64,000 bases of DNA from Atriophallophorus winterbourni (GCA_013407085.1 JACCGJ010023302.1:1-64000); one strand, 5' to 3'; shown: positions 46,640-59,265, counted from the stretch's first letter. Numbers and translations: made by a program. Notes: a model not told the origin generated them from the letters alone.

Positions 46640-47700
46640 CCCATGTACATGTTGATGGTACGTTATCAAAATCAATTGCAGCAACGAGCGGAGTTCACCA
46701 AGGTTCTTTCCTTGGTCCGATACTCTTTCTGGTTTTGTCATAAGTACAGGCAATTGTGGGATGTAACATTTCGTTATTTGCGGACAACATAAAGATATGG
46801 CGTGGCATCGGTCGCCCAGAAGACTGTCTGCTATTACAAAGAGGTTTTGATACGCTTTACTGCCGTTTATCTTCAACAAATGCAGGATCATGAATGTGGG
46901 GAAATTAGTACAGTTCACATATCATATAGGTTCGATGTCCTTGAAAATTGAAGTGAAGAAAGAGATTTGGGTGTCCGGATGTGCTCCAGTTTGAAAACCT
47001 CACTTCAAACTAACACCTTCTTAAAAAAAGCAACATGTGTCCAAAATCTACTCAAACGGGTATTTCGTAAATTTTGGATCAAGATATTCCCAAGGATCAT
47101 GAATACATACTTGAGACCAGTCATGGAATACGCTGTGCATGCATAGTCTCCGTGGCTAAAGAAGGATGTTGAACTTATGCAGCGAATCTATCACCGCTTA
47201 GCAAAACTAGTTCTCAGCAACCGAAACAAGCCCTACAAAGAAAGGATAGCTCAACGGAATTTGTTCGACTTTCTTTATCGACGAATCAGAGGAGACCTTA
47301 TCTTACTTTACAAAACATTCCATATCTCGAACCATCCCTTACAGGATTTATTCACGCGAAGGGATACGAGAAATTATCGGATCCATGAATATGTGCTGGT
47401 GGTACCCAATTCCCACCTGAACTGTAGAAGGTATTTTTACTCTGTCCGTGTCTGTTTAACTTGGAACAGTTTACCCTCTACCGTTGCTCACTCCACTTGT
47501 TTGCGTGATTTTAAAACGAAATTAGACGAATTTTTATTACATTATTCGTTTCCCGAACACTTATATACTGCTTAATCTAATTATTTATTTTGTTTATACA
47601 CTTACATTTACATTTTTACTATCCTATGGTTGTTGTTAAGCATATTGCTTTTTAGACCATTAAAAACATTGAATTATCTTTAATGTATAATGGAGATATA
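46640..47700 (+). mobile_element. CR1-like LINE, 3' half
   Basis: In intron 11, plus strand. Encodes GTLSKSIAATSGVHQGSFLG and PILFLV, then a catalytic box reading FADNIKIW (the second Asp is Asn), EDCLLLQRGF, and the ORF 47177-47575 with MQRIYHRLAKLVLSNRNKPY and CRRYFYSVRVCLTWNSLPS. Several frameshifts. The 3' end resembles the copies at 22.2 and 40.2 kb. Confidence 0.82.
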
Positions 47701-47978
47701 GTTGTTAATTCCGTATGCAAAGTATTCAAAGTTACTTGGAACAAGACCGCATCCTGTTGCTCACGCTTGACCGAACGTCCTATTTAGGTCTGTATGTTTG
47801 GCACATCAGAGAGAATAAATTTTTGTGACTATTCTGGGATATATGATGCAAATTGACTGAACATTGTTTCAGCCCACTATTTAAAGGTTATGCCATGCTA
47901 TAGTAGTGCGAATTTACACGCAGCAGTGGTGTTGAACATACCATAAGTTATTAATTGAGTTTATGATTTAGCGCTTAC

Positions 47979-48119
47979 CTTGAACCCCTCAGTTGCCTTG
48001 CGCTGCTTTTCGTAATATTCTGTAATTTCTTCAGGTAAACGATCGCCGGGCATTCTCTTAGGTAATAGAAGGTGGCCAAACTGATCAAATGATTTCAAAC
48101 TGCGCAATACGCGATCTTC
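47979..48119 (-). CDS. HYDIN: HYDIN exon 11 (Pro-rich linker before the kinase-like domain)
   Basis: Phase 0/0, 47 codons. Acceptor catttccag-type, donor AAG|gtaagc. Encodes EDRVLRSLKSFDQFGHLLLP then KRMPGDRLPEEITEYYEKQ, equivalent to the family phrase 'LR....D..G..LLPPR.PG..LP.EL..YY'. Confidence 0.93.
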
Positions 48120-49180
48120 CTGGAATGATAAGTATAACATTTTCAGTCCACACTGAAACCTCCGGAGAAACTTTAAGTTACCTATGAGTCCAGGGTCAAG
48201 ATTTTCATTCGCTTATTATTACATGTTATAGAGGCCAGCGTTATAATCCATGCAACGAACAAAGTACCATCTAATTTTAATTTTGGAAATGCGCAGCACT
48301 TTTAGATTGATTGAATTTAAGGCTAATTTTGAAAATAATGATGATAAATAAAAAAACTACTACTGTTGCTGATGTTGAAAATGATAATTTTTCCGAAACG
48401 TTTTGGGGATAAGTGAAAGGTACCACAACATTTGTCTGGAACAGATTGTAATTGGTCGCAAATGTTCATTTATCATGTTGCATAACATAGTTAATGTCAT
48501 ATTACAGAATATTCCAAACAGTCCCCTGTGCTGTACTGCACCTATTGTTAGACTACATGGTTCATACTTAAAACAAAATAACAAGATGCTGGTGAGGAGT
48601 TATCCTCGACTGTTCACAAATTGGTTTAAGCTAGGAATGTGAATTAATTTCGAACGTCGGGGTATTGATATGCCTAACCGACGGTTAGAATGAACCACAA
48701 AAAACAACGAAGCCCTTGCTTTTAAAAATTCAGTTAATAATAACTTGTAGAATGCTACAATAAGTGATAAGTGACCGGATGTGTGCCACCTGCCACGTTG
48801 ACCTGAGATGACCCGACGTAATGATTCATCCCCTGTCTCTCTACCCCCACGCCGCTACAATATGAAGCCTTGATTGTGGTCAGAATTATAATTTTTTATT
48901 TGTGGCATTTATGTTCATCAGTATCTCTGCAACTGGGGTATCGCAGCATCCGAATGTTAGTCAATATTGCTAATGGGATTATTGCAATCTACATGTGAAC
49001 GTGGTCACTCACAGCATATCGATATTATTGTAATTACTTATCATGAATTGAAATTAAAATATCTCATCCTCTAAAATATACTGATCAAAATCCGGCGATT
49101 ACACTATTATAATTATAGTAAGATTATTTTTCAGATATTGGGTTGGAATAAACGCAGTTTAGCCAGAGTTCAATTCTTAC
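48120..49180 (-). other. HYDIN intron 10
   Basis: About 1.06 kb. No recognisable gene. A short overlap in wording with 32330-32400 (cgttgacctgaratgacc) suggests a small shared repeat near 48815. Confidence 0.5.
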
Positions 49181-49435
49181 GTTCTTCGAAACAGTATCAA
49201 GTTCCGCGCAGTAAAATTCGATTGCGAAATCGCATGGATTGCTGACAGTCACCGATTGTTCTTCACCTTGAGAATAAGGCAAGCAAGGTTTGTATTGAAG
49301 GGATGTTTGATCGAAGAGTAAGCGAGGTTCTAGACCTTCTCCGGTGCAACGAATTTGTGTAAGCTGATCGGATTCTGTGACTTGTAAGACAATCGATTCT
49401 TCGTAGGACTTTCCTTCCAAGGGCGAGAATAATAT
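49181..49435 (-). CDS. HYDIN: HYDIN exon 10 (ASH repeat)
   Basis: Phase 0/0, 85 codons. Acceptor cacttacag, donor AAC|gtaaga. Encodes ILFSPLEGKSYEES, IRCTGEGLEPRLLFDQTSLQ and VSNPCDFAIEFYCAELD. 'GEGLEP' and 'NPC.FPIEFY' are strong HYDIN signatures. Confidence 0.95.
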
Positions 49436-51189
49436 CTGTAAGTGTCAAGATAGAAAAAATTGGTGAGAGAAATTATTTTGGAATAGAAATATTGTTATTC
49501 AGTTCGAACATCATGAACTATTTCCAATGCTCTTTTGCATCGCGATGAGCACAATAAAGTTGCATGCTCAACAATGATCCCTTCTACTTGCAGACCAACA
49601 AAATTGTGTTGCACTCCTAGGAATATGAATATATTCCTTGGAGTTTTCAAATATCATCAATAATGCAATTATTTATCTGGATCAAGGAATGTTGTTATCA
49701 CTAATACGCTCCAACATTTTGCTTTTGTATAAAAATTGTAAGGTTTACTCATCCGTTCGATACTATTAGAATGAGGACAACGTTAGTTCCCCAGACAAAA
49801 TGCATTTTTGTTTACCCGACATTTATATTTGCATTGATATTGCGGTTTTTTGTTAAAATGAGGCCGATAAATCTTTAAAAAAGGTTATAGTAACATAAAT
49901 AATATTACCATATAATATCAAATACACGTTCATGCAAAAGAAATGATTTATTATCACTGTTCATAATATCATGCATTGTCAAATATAGTAGGAACAACTT
50001 ACATACACAGGTGCGTCAAATAGTTTACAACAAATATTTGCGTGGGATAACACAATGTTCACGACGAATTCCACCTTCATGTTACCAATCCAAATTATTA
50101 CTGTGTTATACTGGTGACACTTAGAATTACTGGAAAATGCAGAATGAATCTTCAAAAAATTGAAACATTTTGTTTCCAACTTTGCGCCGTCCCACGAAAT
50201 TCCATATCTATGCTTAATGTGCTATCCATAAGGGCAATCGAACAGACATATCCCTGTCATTTGTTTAGCGTCCGTGACAAGTTCACAAACCTAATCAACA
50301 GCTATAAACGATAACGTCGGCGAGTTCCTCTAGCATAACGCAGATAGTCAATAACGCGACGAAGTTTATACCGGGAGTTTTTGCTAAACAGACAAAAAAT
50401 GTATTTAGAGATACCCTCAACGATACAGCTGATGCCTTAACGATATCTATCACACCACAGCGCTAACGCAAAGTTTGAGCCTCCCCACCTGAATTTGTAG
50501 AGATATTCGTAGTGGTGTACTACTCACATATGATATATTACATACTCAAGATCACATACTATATCACTCATTGCAATATCGTTGCTCATGTAGCGCGAGG
50601 CTATTTAGCTATAGTGTGATTTCCCCGTCCTGTTTTGACTCTCACGCGCATTTTAACATGTGCGTGCAGGTTCCCGTTCCGTTGAATGCTCAGAAACTCT
50701 TGTCACTACTGCAAGTAGCTTGTACTTTATCGGGAGTTGAGACAATTTTGTGAAAACAATTTAACTGTACGTGTTAACATATGGTGAGTATTTTATTGAC
50801 TACAAGTGATATTACATGGAATTATAAAACTTGATTTTCAATTATTTCATTTGTTTGAACGAGTATTTAATATTCTGCCGATATTGTGAAGCTAAAGGCA
50901 TTTTGCCATCATGAAATCTTAAATCGAGGACATCATATCGATGGCCCATAAATTATCTGAACAGTTCAGCGATTGCATTAATTTAAAACCACGAAATGAC
51001 GTAATATTTTCACTCTTGAGATATGGACAACGATATTTGGATGAAATGATTCCAATCCACATGGGAGCTATAGCACCGACAGTTCACAGAAAATGTAATT
51101 GATGTACTGGACGGGATTCTTGCTTGATGTGCATTTTCCGCACTTATATAGACGCATTTAAATTGCAATTTCTGAAACTTCCTATTATG

Positions 51190-51310
51190 ATAAACAAGTT
51201 GTGCTTGTACGCCACTGTACGAACAGCCAGTTCAATCAAAATGTACCCAAACACATGCAAATAGAGTTTAAACCAGCTATCACAAACATGTTCATTTGAA
51301 TGCATTTCCA
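51190..51310 (+). repeat. Repeat R2, copy 3 (weak)
   Basis: Resembles 43830-43995 (ccactg..., cagttcaa, tacccaaacacatg, atttgaatgcattt). It abuts the hammerhead at 51315. Confidence 0.45.
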
Positions 51311-51314
51311 ACAG

Positions 51315-51357
51315 ACCCCACGACCGGTTTCGTGTTTCTTGCACTCGTCAGGGAGGG
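51315..51357 (-). ncRNA. Hammerhead ribozyme (subtype B), core intact
   Basis: In intron 9, minus strand, HYDIN sense. Core CTGACGA (fits CUGANGA) and GAAA, stem II GTG/CAC with a long loop, short stem III ACCGGT, cleavage triplet GTC, stem I CCCTCC/GTGGGG with one mismatch. Same subtype as 5712-5755, and both are followed by a gatcaggatc(t/c)gcatgcgc tail. Confidence 0.72.
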
Positions 51358-51537
51358 ACATCGAAATCAGGATCTGCATGCGCTTGAAACAGTGTAAGAA
51401 TGGATAACAAGTTGCGCTTGTGTTATGATGATGTATGATAATTTCCTATGAGAAATTCTGGAAGCTTTCACTCTATTTCACTGTATGAAATTTATCGATT
51501 TGTTGAAGGCTCATCAAATTTTGCGTGAAACACTCAC

Positions 51538-51846
51538 TCGAACCAACGTTTGTTCCCCTGGTCCAAGACTCCCTTGCTTCGGTATGACTTCAAACACCGG
51601 AGGAATTCTAGTGGGACGTGATCTTGTTTGTGTCCTTGACTTGATGGTTTCACTGATTTGTGTCATACGGTTTGCTTGATAGACCCAGGTGACACGCATG
51701 GAAGACGGGTTTTCTAAACGAATAGTCATTAATTTTGCCTCGCTCAAAACAACCAATCCGAAATCCAGTATAGTTGGTTGTACATGTATCGTGGGTAGGA
51801 TAACATCCGCTTTCAGCAGAACCGGAATAGTGCAACCGCCGATGAC
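51538..51846 (-). CDS. HYDIN: HYDIN exon 9 (ASH repeat)
   Basis: Phase 0/0, 103 codons. Acceptor attcacag, donor CGA|gtgagt. Encodes VIGGCTIPVLLKADVILPTI, LDFGLVVLSEAKLMTIRLEN and VFEVIPKQGSLGPGEQTLV, a complete ASH motif. A long (AT)n tract sits just upstream of its acceptor. Confidence 0.94.
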
Positions 51847-51871
51847 CTGTGAATGTGCAGATACATGTTGG

Positions 51872-51872
<1 letters not shown>

Positions 51873-51918
<46 letters not shown>
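51873..51918. repeat. (AT)n microsatellite
   Basis: About 22 uninterrupted AT units, 27 bases upstream of the exon 9 acceptor on the minus strand. Confidence 0.95.
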
Positions 51919-51921
<3 letters not shown>

Positions 51922-52149
51922 TATGGTGGAATATTCAGAAATACTTGCGTCTCAACAATTAAAATTTATAGTTACTTTTAACCGTCGTAACTGCAACGTC
52001 TAGTTTGAAAGCCTATTTTATTTGCACAGTAAAAAGTCTAAATTGTGGAAACATGGGAAAGCTCGCATGTGTACGAAAAATAAACATTGTTCTTCCCGCA
52101 TGTTTATATCACACTGGGTTTTATCATTGTGCTAAGCATATTTTGGATG

Positions 52150-52710
52150 TGCGAATTGAATTTGCCATGATTGCTAATCACGAGCTTTCGGACGAGGTGC
52201 ATAGCATCACCCTCCGGCAAATACAAAAACAAGAATCGCCGAAAAGACTGGTGTCATCAATCGTAACTCTGTGATAATTCGGGTTTGGACGGATTGCATT
52301 AGATTGGATCTAGCAACAATATCTTCCGAAGAATGAGAAGATGGAAAACGTCAACCACAATTGACGATGTGCAAGGTCGTCAAGGTCGGTCAAACGAGCA
52401 CGGACTAGTAATCGTCCCGGTTGCCAGAAAATCAATGGAAAAATCAGATCGAAGTGACAACGGGGGCAGACTCGTTTCGTGACTGTGTTGTGGTTACTTG
52501 GTTTGTCTATATAGGATAAGTATGTGTTTCATCTTGTGCGTAATAAACGCGTTTGAACAATCTGCTTCTCTTGTGTTGTGGGATTCGTGGGTGAGTGCGA
52601 TTAGCGTTGGACAGGCTGAGCTCAGGGATGAATCGAGGCTCAATCAGTGTCTGTATGTGTGTGTAAAACGCGGAGTCTGACGTCGTTATTGCTGGACCGA
52701 TGACCCGAAT
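52150..52710 (+). repeat. LTR-like noncoding repeat, copy 3
   Basis: In intron 8. Best copy of the family, with gcgtaataaacgcgtttga (polyadenylation-like AATAAA) followed by a GT-rich run ttgtgttgtggg. No ORF. Confidence 0.55.
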
Positions 52711-53172
52711 GTTGTGATAATTAGTCAGATGTTCGCCAAATGCCACTGATTTACCTAAAATGGCCTCAAGCAATCATTTCCGCTTTACCTTCCCAACTGC
52801 TACATTATGTCCGATATTCAAGAGCAAACTCACGAGATTTCCAAGTAAAAGAATGGGAAAACTAGATTTGAATAAACGCAATAGAAGTCAAAATTATTCT
52901 TCCTTTTTCCACTCTACTATTGCTACTATGGCTTACTATATGACTATCTGAATTTGTTTGAGGCTTAGCTTTATAGTCCAGTATAGTTTGGCAGGTCCTT
53001 CATTTTCCGCTTACTTGGTTTAATCATTATTTTCTTAGTCTTGAGCCGATACATGGATTTCTTTGAGCACAGCTTAATCATGCATCTCAGATGGAATAAT
53101 CAATATAATCACCGGTCATGCATAATTTTATTCAAATTAATGATACGAACTTTGAATAAAAAGGCCTCTTAC

Positions 53173-53455
53173 ATTGATGAGTAATTCACTTTTCACGGGG
53201 CCAGGAGGCAAACCGACGCTTTTCGGATCAAATGTCACAGTCCATTCGGCCAGTTCGTTTTCCAAAGAGGTTAGTAGTTGTCTGATGCGCTTCATACTCG
53301 CGTGAAAGCCCAACATATTACACTTTTGCACATCCCGGTGGATTAGATGAAAGTCAATAGGGTTGTTTCCAACATTGATCGAACGAATTGGCAGAGAAAC
53401 CGTTTGACCGTAGAATACTTTTCCAAAATCCAAGGTGTAATTCGGCAGCTTCATT
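53173..53455 (-). CDS. HYDIN: HYDIN exon 8 (ASH repeat)
   Basis: Phase 2/0. Acceptor ctcttctag, donor AAT|gtaaga, separated from exon 7 by a 77-bp intron. Encodes LPNYTLDFGKVFYGQTVSLP and later TVTFDPKSVGLPPGPV. Vertebrate HYDIN has 'LP.Y.LDFG.V' and 'V.FDPQS..LP.G.V' here (from memory). Confidence 0.94.
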
Positions 53456-53532
53456 CTAGAAGAGAAATGCACGGTTGAACGAAGATTGCAATTTGAAAGG
53501 AAACGCTAAACATCAATATACAAGCTACATAC

Positions 53533-54938
53533 CTTTTGATACCGCCTAAACGACCATCCGATGTTGATATTTGATGATCGAAATATTCATTCTGTATGAT
53601 CGTTTGAATAAATACATTTTCTAATTCCAGCTGTAAATATATATCTGGGATATGTTCAATAACCCATTCTGCAACAGTATGTTTTTGAGCAAAGAGTTGC
53701 AGTGTTGCCGTTTTGACGAGTTCGGCAACATAACATTTAGGAGAGTGGGTAAATAACCGATCTAAATCCCAGCGAAACATTTTTTCAATCCGATCGGTGG
53801 CGCTGGTTTGTGAGTAGCAGTAACAATGTTGTGCATCTTCCGATTCGGGATGATGGGTTGTTAGTTGTAACAGGGCCTGTTCTCGAATTTGATTGAGTAT
53901 AGACTCATAAATTTTGCAGATGGTATTTGATTCAACGCCTCTCGATTTCCCAAATCTTTCTGTGAGTATTTCTAGAAAATTCGTTTCATTTATATTGGTA
54001 GTAGGTGTTTCGCTTTTCATCGAACGAGGTATATCCAACTGTAAGCGACTGAAGTCTCCTCTACCACAAACTGGGATCACAACTGGATCAAGATGAGCAA
54101 TTTTCAACTGTAACAATTTATTGAAAGATCCAGGCACCTGAGGGAAACAGCCTACGACAATCTCACATGATTCATTGGCACTTAAATGTCCTTCAGTTGG
54201 ATTTATCGATACAATGGATTCTGTCAAGCTCACATCAATATTTTTATCTTTACAAGCAGCAGAACTTTCGGTTAGAGTCAAAATGAAATCCCAATCTACC
54301 AAACCAGTATTTTTCAAGGTAAGAATCTTTTTGCACGGACTGTCGAATTGTATAGTACCAAAATTTACTTCCGTGTCACTCAGACCATATTCCACATGCG
54401 ATGAGCGGCCGGCTATTTTGAATTCATAGAACGGACCACCTTTCACTTCACAGACGGCAATCGCACGAAGGTCAATTTCTGAATGTCCATAAAAAGAAAC
54501 ATTGATGGTCTGTGTACAACCAGAATGAATTTTTCCGTACATGGGTGAAATATCGATAACATCTTCGATGTTCAGATTTTCTAAGTTATCATTATCGTTA
54601 CCGTCTTTCATAACATCCTTAGGTTCATCTTGATTTGTACTAAGTGTTAAAATATTGTTTCCTGTCACCATTTTTGCACCACAAATGCTTCTTTCAGCAT
54701 TGAATTCATCTTCTATCGCCTTAGTTTTAATATGATTATCTACGTGAAGTGAGTTTCGCTTTATCTCGCAGTGGTTTTTCAGAAAACTCCAATTGAATTG
54801 AACCGGGATTCGACCGCGATTCGTCAACGTAATTTGCCGTGTGGCTTCCGTGTTGTTCAGAATACACCCAAAACGCAGTTCACAGTCACTAAGATGGATA
54901 TTTGGAAAGTGTACTTCTCCAAACAATCTGACCAAGTC
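53533..54938 (-). CDS. HYDIN: HYDIN exon 7 (large exon: ASH repeats plus helical insertion)
   Basis: The longest exon, 1,406 bp (phase 0/2). Acceptor tgtttcag, donor AAAAG|gtatgt. It opens with DLVRLFGEVHFPNIHL, encodes two ASH repeats (LRFGCILNNTEATRQITL; VEYGLSDTEVNFGTIQFDSP), an acidic Asn/Asp-rich spacer, the phrase GRGDFSRLQLDIPR, and then a roughly 150-residue helical part with many Leu/Gln/Glu (RIEKMFRWDLDRLF; VAEWVIEHIPDIYLQLE). Family members have a comparable non-Ig insertion here. The first ATG-like codon of the longer open frame is intronic, and the exon starts at the AG. Confidence 0.95.
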
Positions 54939-55017
54939 CTGAAACAATCAAAGATGATGTTTACGCAATATGACCGAGGCCCCAGTGATCAACGGGCAAT
55001 ATGAATCGTTTGATTAC

Positions 55018-55146
55018 CTTTTGTGAATGTTCTGCATAACGAAAACGAAGATGCTTTTCAATGCTTCGGGTAAACAAGCCTTCGGCATACGCCGGTTCGA
55101 ACCCAACAGTGATCATTTCAGATTCATTGCTATCCAGCGTTAATGT
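55018..55146 (-). CDS. HYDIN: HYDIN exon 6
   Basis: Phase 0/0, 43 codons, too short for a simple ORF scan. Acceptor acctag, donor AAG|gtaatc. Encodes SEMITVGFEPAYAEGLFTRS and EKHLRFRYAEH. 'FDPAY' followed by 'L.F.EHP' is a repeated HYDIN phrase that ends an ASH repeat. The following intron is only 79 bp. Confidence 0.92.
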
Positions 55147-55936
55147 CTAGGTAATTGAAATCGATTAGCGCTATCGGTGAGAATAATAACTGTTGTATAT
55201 ATGTAGATTATGCAAATATTAACTAAATATATGTTTATGGAAATTAAGCTAAACTTTTTTAAAAGCATTGGATTTATCGCCTTTAATTTTTCGTCATCAT
55301 CGGGCGTCAAAGCAATCTCAACATCCTCTTAAAGCTGAGTTTGATATTAGCATTTCATATCACCCACTGAATCACGGATGTGAGCTGACCATATTTCAGT
55401 TGCACATTGAGATTTTCGTTTTGTCCAAGTGCAGAGTTTGACGTATAGTTAACACAAAACAGTTTATATATTCGAAAGCTTGTAAAATAGAAATATTGAC
55501 ACTATTTGCTTCTAAGATAAAATGTACTCTATGGTAGGCAATGTTTGCGCTCATAAACCCGCGAAGAGCAACCAAAGCACACTCAAAACTGTTTTAAAAT
55601 CAGGAACACACAGCGTTCACGTGAAGCAGTTAACCAAGGAATAACGATTAAAATGTATAACTTATTTCAATTTATCTATATATTTTATAAAATTTTGTCA
55701 AACGGAAGAGAATGGGATCTGAGCACAACAATATATAACGAGGGAATATCGGCCTACTTATATCGTTAAACAAATCGAAATCTCACATTAAAAAGGTCTT
55801 TAGTCAGGCAGCAAAACGGTTTCGAGAAAAGATTTTAACCAAAATCGAGTAGTATTCCCGACCCTGATTGTTTACACTCATCACGAGTAATAATAACAAT
55901 AATAGTGATGTGTTGCTCATATCCCCTGCACTTACA

Positions 55937-55976
55937 CACTACTACCGGTTTCTGACTGTTTGCCGTCATCAGGTGG
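55937..55976 (-). ncRNA. Hammerhead ribozyme (subtype A), core intact
   Basis: In intron 5, minus strand, HYDIN sense. Core CTGATGA and GAAA intact, stem II GGC/GTC with a G-U pair and loop AAACA, stem III ACCGGT, site GTA, stem I with one mismatch. The element body continues to about 56110. Confidence 0.7.
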
Positions 55977-56814
55977 TTACAGTAAGGTTAGGTTCAGTGA
56001 GCCTTGAAACAGTTGATGAGTGATAAACAAAGTTATACTTGAATGCCACTGTTATATAGAGCTCGTAAATCGAACAACGGTGTCGAAACAGCGTTCATGC
56101 GAATGAGGACTGTACGAAAACAATAGTGGTGTGTTCATAATATTGAAATGCATGAAACGAAAGAAATTTTACGTGCTAAACAAATAAAGGAATGCCATTG
56201 AGTCCAATTTTTCCTTTTTTTGTTTATTACGCCGCTAGGTCCTCAAAGTGTGGTGATCAGCTCTAGGTTGTTAGTACCAATAGCTCAAGCCCTATGAAAT
56301 TAAGGTACCGGACAGGGCGCCACACTATTCTGTCGAATGTTTAGTGCCACATTAAAAATATTAGCTCTTTGAATGAAACCGATTTTCTGAAATCGCAACC
56401 GCTTTAAACATTTAATCTAGCAACAAATCCGACTATCACGGAAATTTACTTAAACACCAGGAAACATTTCTATAAATCATGGACAAAATGACAGATACCT
56501 TACAATAAACTTAATGTTACTTGAAGTATTCTGCAAATTCTACAATTGAATTCAAATTCTATTTTGAACTGGAAGATTTCAATATTGAAACTTCATGAAT
56601 CATGTTTAAGTTTATCATTCAATCAAACGTTTCTTTAGTCTATACCATCATTTGGACACTGTATCTGAGAGGAGGATCTGATAAGGAGATCAAATCGTTT
56701 GGACGACTACAATAGATGTTGCTGACTCTTTCTTGACTGCCGGGCATATGACGCTACTCAAATATGCCAGTCTGGAGAAACATTCGTTAAGGCTTATTCC
56801 AGATCGGTTAAACG

Positions 56815-57060
56815 GTAGACAATAGCTCAGGCAGTGAGGCTTGAGACTACAATGGGGATTGTACTCGGTTCGAATTCGACCCGACTCAGGATATGAAATG
56901 CAGATGAGCTCAAATGAGAGCGAAACACGAGTCCAATGCTTCCGTTGTGATAACCTTCGTGAACATTTCGAAGGACTTGATGCTCATAAGTAGTCGCAAA
57001 ACATACAAAAATAGACTATTAAAAATGTTATCAGTGAGCGCCAAATACGCAAAAACTCGT
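56815..57060 (+). mobile_element. tRNA-derived SINE-like sequence
   Basis: In intron 5. Contains an A-box-like tagctcaggcagtgagg and, 39 bases further on, a B-box ggttcgaattcgacc, the layout of a RNA polymerase III tRNA-type promoter. No cloverleaf with good acceptor stem was seen, so a SINE head is more likely than a tRNA gene. The 3' limit is a guess. Confidence 0.55.
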
Positions 57061-57232
57061 TTAATCAGTAGGATTGAGAATTTCAGTGTTTGATTAATAC
57101 CACTGAATAAAAGTATTCTATTGGGATTCGGTATTACGAAAAGTCTTTTTACACGTCCGCAATTTAGTGTTTGCCAAACAAACTTGGACCTGGTCGACTT
57201 GAATAATTGTTAGCTTTGAAAGGAATTATTAC

Positions 57233-57367
57233 CTGCTTCATGCATGATCCTCCATTGACCATCAGGAAAAAGGGATAGTCCACTTCCATAAGAACGGTCA
57301 GCGGAAGTCCACAGGAATTCGCAATTTGTAGATCTTGGGTTTGGCGTTCCAAGTTAACTTGGGGATA
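57233..57367 (-). CDS. HYDIN: HYDIN exon 5
   Basis: Phase 0/0, 45 codons. Acceptor acatcag, donor CAG|gtaata. Encodes QTQDLQIANSCGLPLTVLME followed by DYPFFL, the 'L.L.N.S.LPL...L....PF.I' signature of a HYDIN ASH repeat. Confidence 0.92.
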
Positions 57368-59265
57368 CTGATGTACAACAGAAAAAAATAAAAATTTCCA
57401 AGAGCTGAAATATAGTACTTGGATTAAAAAAATAAATTATCTTCGATGAATAATTTTTTAGCACCTGCATTTTTACTAACCCTTCATATTTACCACCGTC
57501 GTGAATACACAAAAATAAACTAGAGGATCAAAACTTTGCAATTGTATAATTTTATCCTCGATAGTAAAATTTACATCACATTTGAATGTAGTTACCGAAG
57601 TATCAGAGGCGACTCAAGTGACCACCCATTGCTATTTAACATTCACTTAAAAACATATTTTCTTGTGCAGCTTTTGTTAGAATTGATACATTGCGACCGA
57701 ATGGATCATACTCATTAAGAGTAAATCGCTGGTGTCATACGTCAGTTATCTCCTTTCGAACTGATGTGGATTTTGATGACTTTGGGTCAACATCAATATG
57801 ATTTGAGAAAGGAGTTGAAATAAATCTATATCCGTAGATTGATTGATTAATATTTGTTGATAAAAACACGTGTGAAAGTAGAATAAAACATGGTTTATTG
57901 AAACAATAAGGAATTTTAGTAATCAGCTTCAAAATGACAATCAATAATTGGCATCGGGCCACCAACCTAGACTATAACGTCACCACACATTCGATCCCGT
58001 TTAGCGAAACGATTCAAGTATTTTCATCGTCATTAGAAAAACTGATGAAAGAAGTCCCACGAACATCACACCTGTAGGAGTGGCTTTCATTTCGAAATTA
58101 CCAATTAGTCTAAAAGCGGTTATGGTAGAACGTAGTCAAATGACTTTCCTTTCTCTCTATCTTTACGCTCTTTGTGCAATCAAACTTGGACGAAAAACCC
58201 GTATCTTTATGTTATTCATTTCTCACTCTTCTCAAATTTATTACGACACGAAAATCCCACCACTTACAAGTATTAGATAACGGACGTTGACAACATTTTT
58301 TTAAAACTCGAAACAAAGTCGCATTCAAAATTTGAAGCATGTAACAAATTAAAAGATATAAACTAGCTTTCTGAATGATGCGTACAATTTATTACAATCT
58401 GGCATATGCGATGTAATTTGATGAAAAAGACAAGTATAAACACTGGACCTGTACGTTTTAGAGGCTCAGTAAAAAAACGATCGTCCCCTCTGGTTTGCCG
58501 AAATCAAAGCATTATTTGAGTCGTATCTGATAAAAGCTTAACGCTGACAGTATGTTTGTGTAGTTGACGTATTTTCGTCGACCGTTGCTAATTCAATCTA
58601 CATCCGCCCTGATGATCATCCGTACGATGCTTTGAAACATGCTATCATTTCGCGCACTTCGTCCAGCGACGAGAAAATTCCGTGGAAACTATTGTCCGGT
58701 ATTGAGGTTTTGCTAGCGTTTTTGTTCAATGTTTATCACATATATACATCGAGACGCATGAATTTCACAATATTCACACCTCACCAGGACTATACAGCAC
58801 TATCGAGAAGTTTAAATCGGTTACATAACGCTCACATCGATAGTTGGTACTCGGTTGATCGGGGAAAGTATATGGATGCAAGGTTATACAAGCAGTTGAA
58901 ATAGATGTACTTTAACAACAAGGGCAGCAGTAAGAGCGTTATGCAATATATCTTTATCGTCTATCCCAAATCGCAGTTCATAAACCCATTTGCAAAACCA
59001 AATGTCATTTACGATTCAACAGAAAAATTGGTTAACGTGTGAAAGTTCGAACCGTTGCCAATCCCACATGATAATATCAACCATACAGTGTGAAGCTTGG
59101 GGCCCACCGAATAACCAATACAAATTCAGCTTAATCAAGATGCTATCAAATTTAGTGTCACAAACGTAAGCTAAATGAATATCAATGACTTGCTATAATA
59201 GCTATCGACTAACAATTAAATAACGACCATAGTTAAATTTGTGCACATAATGAGCTTTGCTTTAC
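57368..59265 (-). other. HYDIN intron 4
   Basis: About 1.9 kb. Several short plus-strand ORFs (e.g. 58632-58904) have no recognisable domain. Nothing supported. Confidence 0.55.

Noticed and set aside
51689..51919. Plus-strand ORF ending in an Ile-Tyr repeat
   Set aside because: The tail is the (AT)n microsatellite and the rest is the shadow of HYDIN exon 9.
53914..54429. Plus-strand ORFs opposite HYDIN exon 7
   Set aside because: Antisense shadows of a well-supported exon; no domain resemblance.
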